NCBI GenBank assembly: GCA_030698225.1
Contig: JAUYNR010000012.1
Coordinates: 1-64,000 of the forward strand
Direction of reading: 5' to 3'
DNA from: Oxalobacteraceae bacterium
GTDB lineage: Bacteria; Pseudomonadota; Gammaproteobacteria; Burkholderiales; Burkholderiaceae_D
Length of the DNA stretch: 64,000 bases
Shown: positions 7,658-17,940 of the stretch, piece by piece
Layout of the letters: the number at the start of each line of letters is the position of its first letter
How positions within the stretch are numbered: position 1 is the stretch's first letter
Notes under the pieces: model-generated
Database searches by the model: none
What the model was told of the DNA's origin: nothing
The model's input: only the letters and a program-made list of their open reading frames with translations
Translations under genes and position numbers: made by a program

Positions 7658-9235
7658 ATGGAACGCAGTTTCGGGAAATCCATGGTCTGGCTGCACACTT
7701 GGGCCGGGGTGGTGTTGGGCGGCTTGCTGTTTGCCGTCTTCTGGATGGGAACGCTGAGTGTGTTCGACCGCGAGATCGACCGCTGGATGATGCCGCAGAC
7801 GCGGCTGGCGCCGGGCACGCAGAGCATTTCCCTCGACCGCATCGCGCGCGCAGCCGATGCTACGGTTCCGGCGCAAGCGAACCAATGGCGGGTTGATCTT
7901 CCGACCGAACGTGTGCCGGTGCTGCGTTTTTCCTACCAGGACAGCGGGGGGGACGTCATTGCCCGTCAGCTTGATCCGGAAACGTATGAATTCATCCCGG
8001 ATCAGGGAACGAAGGCCGGCACCGGCTTCATCTTTCCCTTCCATTACAGCCTGCACTTGAAGTGGAAGGATCTGGGCAAATGGCTCGTGGGTCTCGCGGC
8101 GATGACGATGCTGGCGTTGCTGGTTTCAGGAGTGATCATCCACAAGAAGATCTTTGCCCAGTTCTTCACCTTCCGACCAAACAAGCGCTTGCAACGCAGC
8201 AGCCTGGATCTGCACAACCTCACCGGCGTGATCGCACTGCCATTCCATTTCACGATCGCGCTGTCCGGGTTGATCATCTTTATGACGCTCTACTTTCCGC
8301 AGGCGCACTGGGGCAGCTACGGCAGCGGCAAAGAAGCCAAGGCCGCTTTTACCGCCGAGGCGTACGGCCGCTTCGCACGGCCCAAAGCCAACACGCCGGG
8401 GGCGCTCGCTTCACTGGACGCGATGGCGAACCGTGCCGAGCGCGAATGGGCGGGCGGGCTGCCGTACTTCGTGCGCGTGTGGCATCCGGGGGATGCCAAC
8501 AGTTATGTCGAGCTGCGCCGCTCCTACGCCCGCGACATTACGATGAACATGGATCAGATTTACTTCGATGCAAATAGCGGGGAGATTTTGCATCGCTTCG
8601 AGGCCGCACCGGTGATGACGGTGCAGCGTTTCATCTCGGGCCTGCATTTCATCCAGTTCGAACACTGGGCGCTGCGCTGGCTGTATTTCCTCGCAGGCTT
8701 GTCCGGCTGCGTGATGATCGCCACCGGGTTTACTTTCTGGCTGGAGGCGCGGCGCGCGCAGCACGCGAAGAAGGGACTGGCTGGCGTGCGGCTGGTGGAA
8801 GGGCTGACAATCGGCAGCGTCAGCGGCATCATGATTGCCACGCTGACCTTCTTCATTGCCAACAGGCTGCTGCCATTATCCATTTCGTTTGCCGGCGTGG
8901 AGCGTGCCGGGCTTGAAATGTGGGCTTTCTACCTGGCGTGGATCGCCGCCTTTGCGCATGCCTGGTTGCGCCCTGGCCGGGCCTGGCGCGAGCAGGCATG
9001 GATGATTGCCGGGCTGTCGGTGCTGGCCGTGCTACTGAACTGGCTTACCACCGGCGACCATATCCCCCATGCCCTCGCGACACGTCGCTGGGCAGTGGCC
9101 GGGATGGATCTGATGCTGCTGGCGGCTGCCATGCTTGCCGTGGCAGCGGCACGCCGGCTGGGGCAGCGTGCGCGTGAATTTGTCACGCCAATCGGACCAT
9201 CCGTCCCAGTCCACCGGGAGCGCAAGCATGGCTGA
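7658..9235 (+). CDS. PepSY-associated membrane protein (iron-regulated, PiuB/FoxB-like)
   Basis: A 525-residue inner-membrane protein. The first helix lies at about residues 10-33 (WLHTWAGVVLGGLLFAVFW), followed by a periplasmic PepSY-like part and further helices with His-containing segments (HYSLHLKW, LDLHNLTGVIALPFH, SGLHFIQFEHW). These histidines are the usual candidates for haem binding in this family, whose members are thought to reduce ferric siderophores after uptake. It starts 11 bases after the DUF3649 gene and overlaps the next gene by 8 bases. The family is clear; the electron-transfer role is inferred from relatives. Confidence 0.85.
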   Translation: MERSFGKSMVWLHTWAGVVLGGLLFAVFWMGTLSVFDREIDRWMMPQTRLAPGTQSISLDRIARAADATVPAQANQWRVDLPTERVPVLRFSYQDSGGDVIARQLDPETYEFIPDQGTKAGTGFIFPFHYSLHLKWKDLGKWLVGLAAMTMLALLVSGVIIHKKIFAQFFTFRPNKRLQRSSLDLHNLTGVIALPFHFTIALSGLIIFMTLYFPQAHWGSYGSGKEAKAAFTAEAYGRFARPKANTPGALASLDAMANRAEREWAGGLPYFVRVWHPGDANSYVELRRSYARDITMNMDQIYFDANSGEILHRFEAAPVMTVQRFISGLHFIQFEHWALRWLYFLAGLSGCVMIATGFTFWLEARRAQHAKKGLAGVRLVEGLTIGSVSGIMIATLTFFIANRLLPLSISFAGVERAGLEMWAFYLAWIAAFAHAWLRPGRAWREQAWMIAGLSVLAVLLNWLTTGDHIPHALATRRWAVAGMDLMLLAAAMLAVAAARRLGQRAREFVTPIGPSVPVHRERKHG

Positions 9236-9584
9236 AGCTTTTCTGACGGCCGCTGCGTTTGCCGTCTCCTATTTTGCCTTCGCGTTACTGGCTCTTGCAC
9301 AAGAGCAGCATTGGTCCGGCGTCACCCGCAGCCTGGAGCTGCCGCAGCCGTCTGCGGCGGCGTTGCGGCGCTGGCGCTGGCTTGCCGGCACCGGCCTTGC
9401 GCTCGGTTGCGCGCTGTGCCTGTTTGGCAACGGCCCGAGCTTCGGCGCCCTGTTGTGGCTGCTGCTGCTGGGCGCCTGCGCGATGGCGGTGGCATTCACG
9501 CTGGCCTGGAAGCCGCAATGGCTGCATGGCGTCGCAAGGTGTGCTCTGCGTGGGCGGGCGCAAATTTCACCGACTAGCCCATAG
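9228..9584 (+). CDS. DUF3325-type inner-membrane protein
   Basis: A 118-residue protein with three hydrophobic stretches (about residues 5-22, 47-64 and 67-87) matching the small DUF3325 proteins found next to PepSY proteins. The ATG at 9228 lies inside the 3' end of the PepSY gene (8-base overlap), with GGGAGCG upstream. The C-terminus (ARCALRGRAQISPTSP) is hydrophilic. It completes the DUF3649-PepSY-DUF3325 set between the two receptors. Confidence 0.75.
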   Translation: MAEAFLTAAAFAVSYFAFALLALAQEQHWSGVTRSLELPQPSAAALRRWRWLAGTGLALGCALCLFGNGPSFGALLWLLLLGACAMAVAFTLAWKPQWLHGVARCALRGRAQISPTSP

Positions 9585-9648
9585 AAAAACCCTGCCAATG
9601 CCGGGAATTTTCCGCACAGCTAACAACACGATTTTCGTTTCATCCGAT

Positions 9649-9685
9649 AGCCAGCCAAAAGTCTTCTTGAGATACCAGCCAGCCA
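9649..9685 (+). promoter_or_regulatory. Paired AGCCAGCCA leader motif, copy 3
   Basis: AGCCAGCCA is at 9649-9657 and 9677-9685, 28 bases apart. The second copy ends 26 bases before the ATG at 9712. Spacing and position match copy 2, with a partly conserved spacer (AAGTCTTCTTGAGATACC). Confidence 0.6.
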
Positions 9686-9711
9686 AAAATTTTTACTCGA
9701 CAGGAAGCATC

Positions 9712-11829
9712 ATGGCATTCAAGAAGACCAAACTGGCGCTGCTGATCGCGCTGGCTACACAACAATTATCCAGCCCGCTCTACGCACAAACGGCCGCGCC
9801 CGCCCAACCCGAGGCGAACCTGCCCGAGGTCAAAGTGCAAGGCACGCGCCAAAGCGAAAGCTACAATCCGCCGACCGCGGTCAGCGCCACCAAGATCGAA
9901 GCGCCGCTGCGCGACATTCCGCAAACGGTGAACGTGGTGCCGCAGCAATTGTTGCGCGACCAGGGCGTGCGCTCGCTGCAGGATGTGCTGAAGTCGGTGC
10001 CCGGGATCGGGCTGTCGCACGGCGACGGCCAGCGCGATCAGGTGACGATTCGGGGCTTTTCCGCGATCGCCGACCAGTTCATCGACGGCATGCGCGACGA
10101 TGCGCTGTATTTCCGCGATCTGTCCAATATCGAGCAAGTCGAAGTGATCAAGGGACCGGCATCGGTGCTGTACGGCCGCGGCTCCTCCGGCGGCCTGATC
10201 AACCGCATCAGCAAGAAACCCGGCACCGACAAAAACGAGGCCAGCGTCCAGTTCGGCAGCTGGGCCCAGCGCCGCGGCGAATTCGACCTGGCGCGCAATT
10301 ACAGTGAGAACGGGATCGCGTTTCGCGTCACCGGTGCGGTGGAACGCGCCGATAGCTATCGCGACCAGCAATTCATGCAGCGCGAAGCGCTGGCGCCTTC
10401 GCTGTCGATCAAGCTCGGCGCAGACACCAAGCTGTTGCTGCAGGGCGAATACCTGTCCGACCGCCGCGTGACCGACTTCGGCGTGCCTTCCTATAAGGGC
10501 CGGCCGGTCGACGTACCGGCCAGCACCTATTACGGCGCCGCCAATGCGAAGGATTTCGATTATTCCCAGTCGCGGGTCACTGCGCTCGGCTTCACGCTGG
10601 ATCACCGCTTCAACAACGAATGGTCGGTGCGCAATGCATTCCGTCACTACGATTTTTCGCTCGACCGCAACAACACGCTGGTCGGCTCGGTCAATGAAGC
10701 GGCGCTCACCGCGGCGCTCACGCGCGGCAATGTGAGGCGCGAGGAAGACGGCTATGTCAATCAGACCGAACTGACCCAGAAGACCACGCTGGCCGGCATC
10801 CAGCATCAATTGCTGTATGGGGTCGAATTCGGCAGGCAGAACAAGGATCAGGTAGTGCGCAACCGGGCCAATATCGCCACCGTTTCACTGTTCAATCCGG
10901 TAGCGCCGGTGGTGCCTTTTGCCGCCCCGGCAGCGCCGTCCGCGGACAATCGCGCGATCATGACGGTGGCCAGCGTGTATGCGCAAGACATGGTCACGCT
11001 GTCAGAACACTGGAAGGCGCTGGCGGGCCTGCGCTATGACAAGTTCGGCCAGGAGACCGAAGAACGGATCGCCGGCAGGCCCGATCTGGATCGCACCGAC
11101 CGCGCCTGGAGTCCGCGCGCCGGCCTGGTCTATCAACCGACGCAAAATCAGTCTTACTACGCGTCGTACAGCAAGTCGTTCCAGCCTTCCGGTGAGACCT
11201 TCGCGCTGGCGGCGAACAATGCGCAGCTTGCGCCGGAAGTCACCACGAACAAGGAAATCGGCGCCAAGCTCGACTTGCTCGGCGGCCGCGCGTCCGCCAC
11301 CGCATCGCTGTTTCAGCTGGAGCGCACCAACATCAAGACCTCCGATCCGATCAGCAATCAGTTGATCCCGATCGGCGTGCAACGCACCAACGGCCTGGAG
11401 TTGACCTTTACCGGCGACCTGTCGCACGGCTGGCAAATCTGGTCCGGCTATTCCTACCTCGATGCGCGCGTCACTTCCTCGATCGCGAAGGACGATGGCC
11501 AGTTGATCCAGGGCAAGCGCGCCACGCTGACCCCGGTCCACAGCGCCAATCTGTGGCTCACCAAGGCATTGGGACGCGGCTTTGGCGCGGGCGCCGGGAT
11601 CAACTATGTCGGCGACCGCTTTGCCAACCCGGGCAATACCGTCACCCTGCCGAGTTACGTGACCGCCGACGCGATGGCTTACTACCGGATGGCGGGCATC
11701 GATCTGCAATTGAACCTGATGAACGTGTTCAACCGTGAATACATCGTTGCAGGACACGGCAGCAGCAAAAACCTGAACCTGCCCGGCGCGCCACGCTCGG
11801 TGCAGCTCACTGCGCGCTACAACTTCTGA
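9712..11829 (+). CDS. TonB-dependent siderophore receptor (Fiu/FhuA-like group)
   Basis: A 705-residue receptor with a signal peptide (about residues 1-25, ending PLYAQ) and a plug containing LPEVKVQG, DIPQTVNVVPQQLLRDQG, VRSLQDVLKSVPGIG and the QVEVIKGPASVLYGRGSSGG motif. The C-terminus is the typical barrel end, PRSVQLTARYNF. The plug pattern is that of TonB-dependent siderophore receptors for catecholate or hydroxamate ligands; the exact ligand is unknown. The ATG at 9712 is preceded by CAGGAAG. Its N-terminus (MAFKKTKLAL) matches that of the first receptor although the rest differs. It lies at the end of the DUF3649-PepSY-DUF3325 run but has a 127-base gap with its own leader motif. Confidence 0.93.
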   Translation: MAFKKTKLALLIALATQQLSSPLYAQTAAPAQPEANLPEVKVQGTRQSESYNPPTAVSATKIEAPLRDIPQTVNVVPQQLLRDQGVRSLQDVLKSVPGIGLSHGDGQRDQVTIRGFSAIADQFIDGMRDDALYFRDLSNIEQVEVIKGPASVLYGRGSSGGLINRISKKPGTDKNEASVQFGSWAQRRGEFDLARNYSENGIAFRVTGAVERADSYRDQQFMQREALAPSLSIKLGADTKLLLQGEYLSDRRVTDFGVPSYKGRPVDVPASTYYGAANAKDFDYSQSRVTALGFTLDHRFNNEWSVRNAFRHYDFSLDRNNTLVGSVNEAALTAALTRGNVRREEDGYVNQTELTQKTTLAGIQHQLLYGVEFGRQNKDQVVRNRANIATVSLFNPVAPVVPFAAPAAPSADNRAIMTVASVYAQDMVTLSEHWKALAGLRYDKFGQETEERIAGRPDLDRTDRAWSPRAGLVYQPTQNQSYYASYSKSFQPSGETFALAANNAQLAPEVTTNKEIGAKLDLLGGRASATASLFQLERTNIKTSDPISNQLIPIGVQRTNGLELTFTGDLSHGWQIWSGYSYLDARVTSSIAKDDGQLIQGKRATLTPVHSANLWLTKALGRGFGAGAGINYVGDRFANPGNTVTLPSYVTADAMAYYRMAGIDLQLNLMNVFNREYIVAGHGSSKNLNLPGAPRSVQLTARYNF

Positions 11830-11837
11830 GGATACCG

Positions 11838-11966
11838 ATGCAAGCCGGCGTCTTTTCCCGCACGTCCGGCGCTGCCGGTGAAACCGATCGCTGGCGCATC
11901 ATCCGAAATCCGACAGCGCAGCCGCGGCCGGCCTGCGCTGTCTGTCTGATCGAAATACACGGATGA
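11838..11966 (+). CDS. Possible 42-residue ORF after the receptor
   Basis: An ATG at 11838 follows GAGG at good spacing, directly after the receptor stop, and reads 42 codons. The product starts MQAGVFSRTSG and has a CAVC pair near its end. No family is recognised, and the region could equally be untranslated 3' sequence. It is listed because of the ribosome-binding site and operon-like spacing. Bases 11967-12084 look like the bacterioferritin promoter region, with no operator I can name. Confidence 0.25.
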   Translation: MQAGVFSRTSGAAGETDRWRIIRNPTAQPRPACAVCLIEIHG

Positions 11967-12084
11967 TGTAAAAACAAGTGTGCTGAGTTAATATCCTAGC
12001 AGCCTGTCAGACTCCCAGACAGCAGACATTGGCCAGCACTGCTGCAGGTCAAGCCGATTCATCCACGTCACTTACGAGGTTCCC

Positions 12085-12561
12085 ATGAAAGGCGATAAAA
12101 ACGTCATCAAGTTGCTCAATGCGCAACTCACCAATGAACTCACCGCGATTAACCAGTATTTTCTGCATGCCCGCATGTACAGGCACTGGGGACTGGAAAA
12201 GCTGGGCAAGAAGGAATACGAAGAATCGATCGGCGAAATGAAGCATGCCGACAAGCTGATCGAGCGCATCCTGGTGCTGGACGGCTTGCCGAACGTGCAG
12301 CTGATGCACAAGATCATGCTCGGCGAGAACACGCCCGAGATGCTGAAGTGCGACCTGACGCTGGAATACGGCGCGCAAAAAACCGTCAAGGAAGGGATTG
12401 CCGCCAGTGAAACGGCGGCCGATTACGTCTCGCGCGACCTGCTCCAGATGATCCTCGACGATACCGAAGAGCATATCGACTGGATCGAAACGCAGATCGA
12501 CCTGATCGAGAAGGTCGGCCTGCAAAATTACCTGCAAAGTCAAATGGGCGCCGCGTCCTGA
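12085..12561 (+). CDS. bfr: Bacterioferritin
   Basis: A 158-residue iron-storage subunit. Ferroxidase ligands E18, E51 and H54 are in place, with the later E94 and the E127/H130 pair (DTEEHIDWI) present. The haem-ligating M52 is present, so this is a haem-binding Bfr and not a plain ferritin. Expected to form a 24-mer in the cytoplasm, releasing iron through the Bfd encoded at 2969. The ATG follows a GAGGTTCCC leader. A dispersed repeat element begins 22 bases after the stop, then a strong terminator. Confidence 0.96.
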   Translation: MKGDKNVIKLLNAQLTNELTAINQYFLHARMYRHWGLEKLGKKEYEESIGEMKHADKLIERILVLDGLPNVQLMHKIMLGENTPEMLKCDLTLEYGAQKTVKEGIAASETAADYVSRDLLQMILDDTEEHIDWIETQIDLIEKVGLQNYLQSQMGAAS

Positions 12562-12582
12562 TCCTCAGGATAAGATAAAACA

Positions 12583-12660
12583 GGGAGTATGCGAAAAAAT
12601 ACCGCACTTCCCGCACATATCATTTGCGATACAGAAACATACAGACTGCAGTATAAAAAA
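12583..12660 (+). repeat. Dispersed intergenic element, copy 1
   Basis: Plus-strand copy just 3' of bfr. It has GGGAG plus ATG at 12583-12591, CCGCACATAT at 12611-12620, and the palindrome ATACAG-ACTG-CAGTAT at 12639-12654, followed by A-run. An ORF from the ATG (MRKNTALPAHI start) would run through the following terminator to 12744 and is probably not a gene. See the finding on this family. Confidence 0.6.
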
Positions 12661-12695
12661 GGCAAAAGACATTCGATATGTCTTTCGCCTTTTTT
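12655..12695. terminator. Bidirectional terminator between bfr and gst
   Basis: A hairpin with arms GGCAAAAGACAT and ATGTCTTTCGCC (one mismatch) and a TCGA-type loop, with an A-run on the left and a T-run on the right. It can end both bfr (plus) and the convergent GST gene (minus). Confidence 0.85.
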
Positions 12696-12721
12696 GCCGA
12701 ATTGCGCGTTGTGCCGGCGCT

Positions 12722-14884
<2,163 letters not shown>

Positions 14885-14901
14885 GTAGGTTTTGCTGAGA
14901 G

Positions 14902-14922
14902 GGGCGGGCGCCAAGCCCGCCC
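14902..14922 (+). terminator. GC hairpin after purB
   Basis: Perfect 8-base arms GGGCGGGC / GCCCGCCC with loop GCCAA, 17 bases after the purB stop. There is no clean T-run directly after it, so it may be an inefficient terminator or an RNA 3'-end stabiliser. Confidence 0.5.
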
Positions 14923-15001
14923 TGCCCCGGATTCATCGGGTCGCCAGCAGCTTTGCATTTTTTTTGCTATATTCGTACTAATCCGAACAATTTCCACTCT
15001 T

Positions 15002-15532
15002 ATGCACCGATATACAAAAACAGCAATGTTGCTGCACTGGCTGATCGCATTGCTGATCATTGCCTCGTTTGCGCTGGGCGTCACGATGACCGACATTCCC
15101 GGCATCACGCCCACCAAGCTGAAATATTTCTCCTGGCACAAATGGCTGGGCGTGACGATACTGGGCTTTGCCTGCCTGCGCCTGCTATGGCGATTGAGCC
15201 ATGCGGCACCGGCGTATCCGGCCGGCATGGCGGCATGGCAGCAGAAGGCCGCCAGCGGCTTGCACCAGCTGCTGTACCTGCTGATGTTGGCAATCCCGGT
15301 ATCCGGGTATTTCTACAGCCTGGCGGCCGGGGTTCCGGTGGTGTATCTCGGTCTGGTTGCGCTGCCGGTGCTGATCGACCCCGCCCCGGAACTGAAAATG
15401 TTGCTCAAGACCGTGCACTACGCGCTCAACATGACATTGCTGGGCGCTGTCGGCCTGCACGTTGTGGCCGCCATGAAACACCACTTCATCGACCGCGACG
15501 GCATTTTCAAGCGCATTTTGCCACTGCGGTAA
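15002..15532 (+). CDS. Cytochrome b561-type membrane protein
   Basis: A 176-residue, four-helix diheme b-type cytochrome of the prokaryotic b561 (CybB-like) family. Candidate haem-ligating histidines are H13 (MLLHWLIALL) and H40 (FSWHKWLG) in the first half, and HYALN and GLHVVAAMKHH in the second half. It moves electrons in the inner membrane, probably from quinol. A YceI gene starts 24 bases downstream, a frequent pairing, so both may serve isoprenoid-quinone handling. The start follows a short AT-rich leader. Confidence 0.88.
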   Translation: MHRYTKTAMLLHWLIALLIIASFALGVTMTDIPGITPTKLKYFSWHKWLGVTILGFACLRLLWRLSHAAPAYPAGMAAWQQKAASGLHQLLYLLMLAIPVSGYFYSLAAGVPVVYLGLVALPVLIDPAPELKMLLKTVHYALNMTLLGAVGLHVVAAMKHHFIDRDGIFKRILPLR

Positions 15533-15556
15533 CTATTCACCAGACAGGGATTACCG

Positions 15557-16129
15557 ATGCAAGTCACAGCCGTCAAACGCAATACCGCCATCGCCGTGCT
15601 GCTCGCCGGCGCGCTGGCGTTGCCGAATATCGCCAGCGCGCTGCTGAAGCCCGATCCGGCCAAAAGCGCGGTAAGCGCCGTTTTCAAGCAAATGAATGTG
15701 CCGGTCGAAGCCAAATTCCGGAAATTCGATGCGCAAATCGACTTCAATCAAACCAAGCCGGAAGCATCAAAAGCCACGGTGAATATCGATGTCAACAGTT
15801 TCGATCTGGGCGACCAGGAAATGAACCGGGAAGCGCTGAAGAAGGAATGGTTCGGCGCGGCCCAGTACCCGAAAGCCAGCTTCGTTTCCAGCGGCATGAA
15901 GTCGAGCGCGCCCGGCAAGCTTGAAGTCAGCGGCAAGCTCACCATCAAGGGCAAGAGCGCCAACGTCAGCTTTCCGCTGACCATCAAGAAAGAAGGCGCG
16001 CGCCAGGTATTCGAAGGCGCGCTGCCGATCAAGCGACTGCGCTACAACATCGGCGAAGGCGAATGGTCGGACACCGACATGGTCGCCGATGAAGTCGTCA
16101 TCAAATTCCGTGTTGTCGCAACTGAATAA
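15557..16129 (+). CDS. YceI family protein, first copy
   Basis: A 190-residue secreted lipocalin-like protein. The signal peptide is at residues 1-28 (ending NIASA). The YceI pattern follows: [18 protein letters not shown], then the [16 protein letters not shown] loop, then [18 protein letters not shown]. YceI proteins bind polyisoprenoids in the periplasm. It follows cytochrome b561 by 24 bases and precedes a second YceI gene by 37, forming a likely three-gene operon that ends at a strong terminator. Confidence 0.88.
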   Translation: MQVTAVKRNTAIAVLLAGALALPNIASALLKPDPAKSAVSAVFKQMNVPVEAKFRKFDAQIDFNQTKPEASKATVNIDVNSFDLGDQEMNREALKKEWFGAAQYPKASFVSSGMKSSAPGKLEVSGKLTIKGKSANVSFPLTIKKEGARQVFEGALPIKRLRYNIGEGEWSDTDMVADEVVIKFRVVATE

Positions 16130-16166
16130 TCCACACCTACCCGCTTTACCTGAAAGGAATCAATTC

Positions 16167-16730
16167 ATGAAAAATCTCGTCGCACTGCTGCTCGCCGCCA
16201 GCTCGATTTCTGCCTTTGCAACGACCTATAATATCGAGCCCAGCCACACTTACCCGAGCTTCGAAGCCGACCACATGGGCATTTCTATACTGCGCGGCAA
16301 GTTCACCAAGAGCAGCGGCACCGTTACGCTGGATCGCGCTGCCAAAACCGGCGCGATCGAGATCAGCATCGACGCTGGATCGCTCGATTTCGGCCATGCC
16401 AAACTCAATGAGCACGCAAAGTCGAAGGATATGTTCGACGTCGCCCAGTTCCCGAGCGCCACTTACAAGAGCACCGCGATCAAGTTCAATGGTGAGCAGC
16501 CGGTGACGGTCGAAGGGACGCTGACGCTGCATGGCGTCACCAAGCCGGTGGCACTGACCATCAACAAGTTCAAATGCATCCAGCATCCGATGCTGAAACG
16601 CGAAGTCTGCGGCGCCGACGCCAGCGCCACCTTCAGCCGCGCCGATTTCGGCATCGACTACGGCGTATCGAAGGGATTCGCGCCGGAAGTAAGACTGGCG
16701 ATCCAGGTCGAGGCGATCAAGGCCGACTGA
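16167..16730 (+). CDS. YceI family protein, second copy
   Basis: A 187-residue periplasmic protein with a short signal peptide (residues 1-18, ending SAFA), then the canonical YceI opening [20 protein letters not shown]. The [20 protein letters not shown] and [10 protein letters not shown] motifs follow. It is closer to classical E. coli YceI than the preceding paralogue. The ATG at 16167 has TGAAAGGAAT upstream. Polyisoprenoid binding is inferred from the family. Confidence 0.92.
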   Translation: MKNLVALLLAASSISAFATTYNIEPSHTYPSFEADHMGISILRGKFTKSSGTVTLDRAAKTGAIEISIDAGSLDFGHAKLNEHAKSKDMFDVAQFPSATYKSTAIKFNGEQPVTVEGTLTLHGVTKPVALTINKFKCIQHPMLKREVCGADASATFSRADFGIDYGVSKGFAPEVRLAIQVEAIKAD

Positions 16731-16758
16731 GCTTCGCCAAAGTATGCCGGCCAACAAG

Positions 16759-16796
16759 AAAGCCGCTGCAAAGGCAATTTGCAGCGGCTTTTTTCA
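16759..16796 (+). terminator. Terminator of the b561-yceI operon
   Basis: Perfect hairpin AAGCCGCTGCAAA / TTTGCAGCGGCTT with a 5-base loop, followed by a T-run, 28 bases after the yceI stop. Confidence 0.9.
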
Positions 16797-16816
16797 TGCT
16801 ACGGCACGCTGGCGTT

Positions 16817-16893
16817 AAAAAATACAGGCTAATGTATATTTAATGAGGCCAATTAAATTGTGCGGCTATCGAGTACTTATTACACATACCCCG
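16817..16893 (-). repeat. Dispersed intergenic element, copy 2
   Basis: Minus-strand orientation, immediately 3' of astE. The GGGGTATG box is at 16892-16885, CCGCA at 16865-16861, and ATACAG-GCTA-ATGTAT at 16822-16837. The box ATG opens a 15-codon frame beginning MCNKYSIAAQFN. Confidence 0.6.
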
Positions 16894-16929
16894 CACTAAA
16901 TTCAATAAGTGTGCAAAATCGCAGGCCTG

Positions 16930-17940
16930 TCACGATTCCCGCACCACCATCAGGCCGGCCCGGAAGCCGATCCTGACATCCGGATTCGGGAACACCACGA
17001 ATTCTTCCGCATGCTGGACCCGGTACACCGTCGCGCCGTCGCTGGCGATGACCGCGCCCTGCTGCAGCGCGGTGAAGTTTTGCGTGCTGCGATCGAATGC
17101 CATACGAAAGTCGTCGCTGAGCTTGACGATTTCCTGCGCCACCCTGAACCCATGCGGCAGGCTGCCTGCAACAGGTTCCGACAATACCTGCACATCGGCC
17201 CGGAGCAGCGCGTCGAGCGCGGCTTTCGGCTGGATGAACAGGCTTAAATCGTTGTTGCCCAGCGTGCCGACCTGTCCCAGTTCCAGCGTTGCACTGACGG
17301 TGCCGAACTGGCGCGCGGTCCAGGCGGTGTAGGTGCCGGCTGATTTCGGGCTGATCACCATCGCCTCGATCGCCGCATGGCCGAGAAAATGGGTCAGAGC
17401 CTGCCTGTCGGCGTCGGCAATCGGTTCCGGCACGATCGCGAAGGTCGGATAGTGCGAGCGCCGGATCGCGGTGTGCAAATCCAGATGCCACTTTTGCGCG
17501 TTGGCATCGGCTCCGGCAAAGAACGCCGCGCTCGCCTGCATGATCGCGTCGGCACGCGCGGCTTCGGCCACGCTTGCCAGTTCGCCGCGCTCGGCAAGAA
17601 ACAACCGGTTCAGGTCGGCATCGATGAAGCGCCGTCCTTGTGCGATCGCCGCCGGATTGCCGACCACCACCATCAGGTCCAGCGCCAGTTGCTGCGGCGA
17701 CTCGGCCAGCGCGGCCAGCAGATGCGCCAGCATCTCGATCGGCCCGGTTTCATCGCCGTGCACGCCGACCGATAGCAGCAAGGACATCGGCTTGACGCGC
17801 TGCGTACCGGAGCCGATCTGCAGGATGCCGGGGGCCGGCAGATTCACCGCGAAACCGGCAGCGGCAAAACGCTGCGCGACCGCGCTGAAATCGGCTTCGG
17901 CCAGCGCCCGCACCGTTTCCGGCATCGTGATCTGCGTCAT
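16930..17940 (-). CDS. astE: Succinylglutamate desuccinylase
   Basis: A 336-residue zinc hydrolase that performs the last step of the arginine succinyltransferase pathway, splitting N-succinylglutamate to glutamate and succinate. Zinc ligands H61 and E64 are in GVHGDETG, and a third His is in KWHLDLHTAIR (about residue 155). It is not with astCADB (37-43.5 kb) but directly downstream of the glutamate dehydrogenase gene, overlapping it by 4 bases (ATGA). This couples glutamate production to glutamate oxidation. A dispersed repeat follows its stop. Confidence 0.95.
   Translation of the reverse strand: MTQITMPETVRALAEADFSAVAQRFAAAGFAVNLPAPGILQIGSGTQRVKPMSLLLSVGVHGDETGPIEMLAHLLAALAESPQQLALDLMVVVGNPAAIAQGRRFIDADLNRLFLAERGELASVAEAARADAIMQASAAFFAGADANAQKWHLDLHTAIRRSHYPTFAIVPEPIADADRQALTHFLGHAAIEAMVISPKSAGTYTAWTARQFGTVSATLELGQVGTLGNNDLSLFIQPKAALDALLRADVQVLSEPVAGSLPHGFRVAQEIVKLSDDFRMAFDRSTQNFTALQQGAVIASDGATVYRVQHAEEFVVFPNPDVRIGFRAGLMVVRES

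Noticed and set aside
14953-15924. A 323-codon plus-strand frame across cytochrome b561 and yceI
   Set aside because: It overlaps two well-supported genes in another frame, and its composition (Arg/His/Ala-rich) is that of a frame shadow in GC-rich DNA.
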